Positions 34,244 through 36,645 of a DNA stretch of 36,645 nucleotides are shown here, one piece after another. Under the pieces are notes generated by a model, which was not told the DNA's origin, did no database searches, and saw only the letters and a list, made by a program, of their open reading frames with translations. Position numbers and translations under genes: made by a program. Location of the stretch: NCBI GenBank assembly GCA_016783865.1, contig JADHVS010000023.1, positions 1 to 36,645 of the forward strand, read 5' to 3'. This stretch comes from Bacteroidales bacterium (GTDB lineage Bacteria; Bacteroidota; Bacteroidia; Bacteroidales; SM23-62). Position 1 is the stretch's first letter. Every line of letters starts with the position of its first letter.

Positions 34244-35792
34244 ATGGGTCAGTATTCTGTTATAGTTGTCACCCTGGGAATACTCTTTGTATTCATCCTC
34301 ATTATCAGCTTCCTCAGAAGGTATAAAAGATGTCCTTCAGACCGGATCCTGGTTATTTATGGTAAAGTCGGTATAAGGAAAAGAGGCGGAATCCAGGTCC
34401 GCCAGATGTATTCATGGGGGTGCCTCATTTATCTGGCCTGTGATACAGGCCTATTCCTTTCTTGATCTTACTCCCTTACCGATTGAAATCAATTTGCGAA
34501 GTGCGCTGAGTAAACAGAACATCCGGGTAGATGTCCCCTCCATCTTTACTGTTGGGATTACTACAGAATCGGGTGTTATGACGAATGCTGCAGAACGTTT
34601 ACTGGGATTGAACCAGGAAGAGATCAGCAATCTTGCCAAGGATATTATCTTCGGTCAACTTCGTTTGGTTGTCGCAACGATGGACATTGAGGAGATAAAC
34701 AGCAACAGGGACCTTTTTCTGGAAGCGGTTTCAAGTAATGTGGAAGCTGAATTGAAAAAGGTTGGTCTTAAGCTGATCAACGTTAACGTTACAGATATTA
34801 ATGATGAATCCGGATATATTGAGGCTCTTGGTAAGGTGGCAGCTGCCCATGCCATCAATGCTGCCAAGAAGAGTGTAGCAGAAAAGAACCGGGATGGATC
34901 CATTGGTGAAGCAAATGCCATGAGGGACCAGCGAATACAGGTGGCTGATGCCAATGCCAATGCGGTTGAGGGAGAAAATACGGCGACCATTCAAATTGCC
35001 AATTCCAATGCCACCAGGAGAGAGAAGGAAGCAGAAGCTGAGAAAAAAGCGGTAGCATCCGAAAAGGTAAACCAGGCCAAAGCACTCGAGGAAGCCTATG
35101 TGGCTGAAAAAGAAGCAGAAATAGGCAGGGCGCATCGTGAAGAAGCCACCCAGAGGGCTGATATCATTATACCGGTTCAGATTGATAAGGAAAAAATCGA
35201 AATAGCAGCTGAAGCCATAGCCGAACAAACCAGGAGGCATGCCAGGGGTGATGCCGATGCCATATTCATGAAGATGGAAGCAGAGGGTAAAGGTATCTTT
35301 GAGGTACTGTCTAAACAGGCAGAAGGATTTAAGAAGCTGGTAGATGCAGCAGAAAATGATGCACAGAAGGCTGTCCTGTATATGATTGCAGATAAGTTAC
35401 CCGAATTGGTGGGTAAGCAGGTTGAAGCGATCAAGAACCTGAAAATTGATAAGGTAACCGTATGGGATACCATGTCAAGTGGTGCAGATGGCAAAACTCC
35501 GGCAACGGCTAATTTCTTCTCCGGTTTGCTTAAATCGATTCCTCCTCTTGAAGACCTGTTCCAGCAGGCAGGTATGAGCCTTCCTGATTACCTGATAGGT
35601 TCACCCAAAGAGAAAAAGGTTACGGCAGATGTTGCGGTGGAGAAAAAGCCTGGTAAGAAAGCAAAAGTTAAACCTTCACCATCTGAAGATCCTCCGGAAC
35701 CCCCACCACCTGATGAACCTGATTTGCCTGAAGAACCTGAATTGCCTGAAGAACCTGAATTGCCTGAAGAGGATTATCCCGACGAAAAATAA
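34244..35792 (+). pseudogene. Flotillin-like protein with one-base frameshift
   Basis: Frame one starts at ATG 34244 with a membrane helix and DRILVIYGKVG, and reads to GGIQ at 34396. One extra G at 34397 then moves the correct reading to the next frame: SARCIHGGASFIWPVIQAYSFLDLTPLP and on to the stop at 35792. Without the extra base the protein would be ~515 residues: SPFH/band-7 domain, the AEAEKKA-type coiled coil (flotillin repeats), a conserved C-terminal tail, and a proline/glutamate end. Flotillins form oligomeric scaffolds in the inner membrane. Everything else looks intact, so a sequence error is the simplest explanation. There is no slippery heptamer at the site. Confidence 0.85.
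35715..35768 (+). repeat. Three tandem 18-bp units coding EPxLPE
   Basis: GAACCTGATTTGCCTGAA (35715-35732) followed by two exact copies of GAACCTGAATTGCCTGAA (35733-35750, 35751-35768), giving EPDLPE-EPELPE-EPELPE at the flotillin C-terminus. In frame and prone to copy-number change. Confidence 0.85.
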
Positions 35793-35807
35793 GCCGACAG
35801 ATCGGCT
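35792..35807 (+). terminator. Short hairpin after flotillin
   Basis: AGCCGA (35792-35797) and TCGGCT (35802-35807) form a 6-bp stem with a 4-base loop immediately after the stop codon. No U-tract follows, so termination is uncertain. Confidence 0.3.
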
Positions 35808-35877
35808 ACGAAAACCGGCGCCGCCTCTACCTCATCCGGGCTATTTTATGCAGGGACAAGGCTGAAGGGGAGGTATG

Positions 35878-36645
35878 TTACTTTGTAACGATTTTACCTT
35901 CCAGCCAGTAAATGGCACTTCCACCATCTGCTACATTCCTGGAAGAAATCACTACAATGGTCTCGCTGTCCTTCAGGAAAAGTGAATTGGTAATTGCCCC
36001 CTGGTCAAGAGGTATGTCACCCCATGGAGTGGTCAGACTCTCAAAACTCCGGCCATTATTATCCCCAACCAGTACCTGCATATTGCTTTGATGCCAATCA
36101 CCGCCACGGGCGACATGAGCAGAAAGAACCGTCTCTCCGGTTGGTAACTGGACAATATATGGAGCACCTCCAAAACCACTTAAACCATAAACTGCCCAGC
36201 GGGTAGGTCCGTTATTCAGGATAGGATCCGGAAGTACCCAATTCCCATCTAACTCTCGCCTGATAATCCATGGTGACAGCCAGTGATTTACACATTCAAT
36301 GGGAAAAATAATCCCTTTATTGCCCTGTAAAAGTACAGGGACCGGCATGCCATCACGCTTATTTGGGAAATATGCAACTACCTCCGGATATGACCAGGAC
36401 TGCCCGTTGTTTGTTGACCTGATTACATGAATCTCTTGGTTTAAGTCAGTACCGGGCCACCAACGTGCTTCGCTGGAATAAAACATCTCCAGCTCACCGC
36501 CAGGTAATTGAACCATCGCCGGCTCCCATGACCTGCCTGTTGTAATAAGATTAGGACCTTCCCAGGTTTCCCCCCGGTCTTTGCTTGTAAGTATATGAAC
36601 ATAGCAGTTTTCATTTGTTTCGGGTCTGCCATTTGCAGTATAGGT
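35878..36645 (-). CDS. Sialidase-fold (BNR/Asp-box) protein, 5' end outside window
   Basis: The frame is open from the window edge down to the TAA at 35878-35880, so the start lies beyond the window (the ATG at 36516 is internal). At least 255 residues are seen. Three Asp-box-like motifs, SKDRGETWEG, STNNGQSWSY and GDNNGRSFES, mark a six-bladed sialidase-type propeller. The FRIP motif is not in the visible part, so the enzyme could be an exo-sialidase, another glycosidase of the fold, or a non-catalytic binding protein. It converges with the flotillin gene. Confidence 0.8.
   Translation of the reverse strand, partial: TYTANGRPETNENCYVHILTSKDRGETWEGPNLITTGRSWEPAMVQLPGGELEMFYSSEARWWPGTDLNQEIHVIRSTNNGQSWSYPEVVAYFPNKRDGMPVPVLLQGNKGIIFPIECVNHWLSPWIIRRELDGNWVLPDPILNNGPTRWAVYGLSGFGGAPYIVQLPTGETVLSAHVARGGDWHQSNMQVLVGDNNGRSFESLTTPWGDIPLDQGAITNSLFLKDSETIVVISSRNVADGGSAIYWLEGKIVTK

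Noticed and set aside
34390..34400. Programmed ribosomal frameshift in the flotillin gene
   Set aside because: There is no slippery heptamer, no internal Shine-Dalgarno-like stimulator and no stop codon near the shift; flotillins are not known to use recoding.
34731..35240. 169-residue open frame on the minus strand
   Set aside because: Antisense to the repetitive flotillin coiled coil; its composition (long runs of phenylalanine, cysteine and glycine) is an artefact of the complement.

Overview
The window looks like a chromosomal segment of an uncultured member of the Bacteroidota, probably an anaerobe or microaerophile of the Bacteroidales/Marinilabiliales type. The evidence is two proteins ending in type IX secretion (T9SS) sorting domains, a TlpA-like thioredoxin protein behind a DUF4369-like N-terminus, membrane-anchored LytTR regulators, a DUF3843-like protein, a short Bacteroidota-style sigma-70 factor, and a TAnnTTTG promoter box. 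No rRNA, tRNA, CRISPR array, complete insertion sequence or phage module was seen.

Layout. 1-1123: 3' part of a tetra-haem-or-more cytochrome c. 1237-5924: an alpha/beta hydrolase-like protein, a four-helix LytTR regulator, a glycosyltransferase-like lipoprotein and a YD-type repeat protein. 6200-9121: a large T9SS cadherin-repeat surface protein split by one in-frame TAG. 9323-12303: an ankyrin lipoprotein, an ARPP-1/DUF6569-like protein divergent from a WYL-type regulator that lacks its WYL domain, and two very small proteins. 12339-16376: a TlpA-like protein, a second LytTR regulator, a methyltransferase and an internally deleted fatty acid desaturase. 16383-18304: an RNA-metabolism/cold-shock cluster (CSD protein, divergent sigma-70 factor, CspA-like protein, RRM protein). 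18609-20004: a small unknown protein divergent from a full WYL regulator. 20012-26449: a Crp-type regulator divergent from a seven-gene sulfur/redox operon. 26505-31044: a four-copy 'phage-integrase repeat' protein, a DUF3843-like protein, a decayed AAA/DUF4143 ATPase and two unknown proteins. 31137-36645: a CotH/lamin-tail T9SS protein, a palindromic MITE-like element, an NfeD-like plus flotillin pair (flotillin frameshifted), and a sialidase-fold protein running off the end.

The most interesting system is at 20012-26449: DsrE-like, TusA, MvhD-like, two different HdrA-like flavoproteins, a small winged-helix protein and a QmoC-like membrane subunit (HdrC-type clusters plus six membrane helices). 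Together they look like a Qmo/Hdr-type quinone-linked complex coupled to a persulfide relay. A near-perfect Crp-type palindrome (TGTGA-N6-TCTCA) sits in the promoter region shared with the divergent Crp-family gene, whose recognition helix keeps the RETVxR pattern that reads TGTGA.

Two further regulatory patterns stand out. The two WYL-type regulator genes, about 7.7 kb apart, share a 17-bp motif (ATGCAGTGTATYTGCAW) just upstream, and each is divergent from a gene of poorly known function. The two LytTR genes each lie beside a pair of 13-14 bp direct repeats with a 20-21 bp period, the geometry expected of LytTR binding sites. Four genes in the window are broken (premature stop, internal deletion, remnant, frameshift); assembly error and real decay cannot be told apart from the sequence alone.
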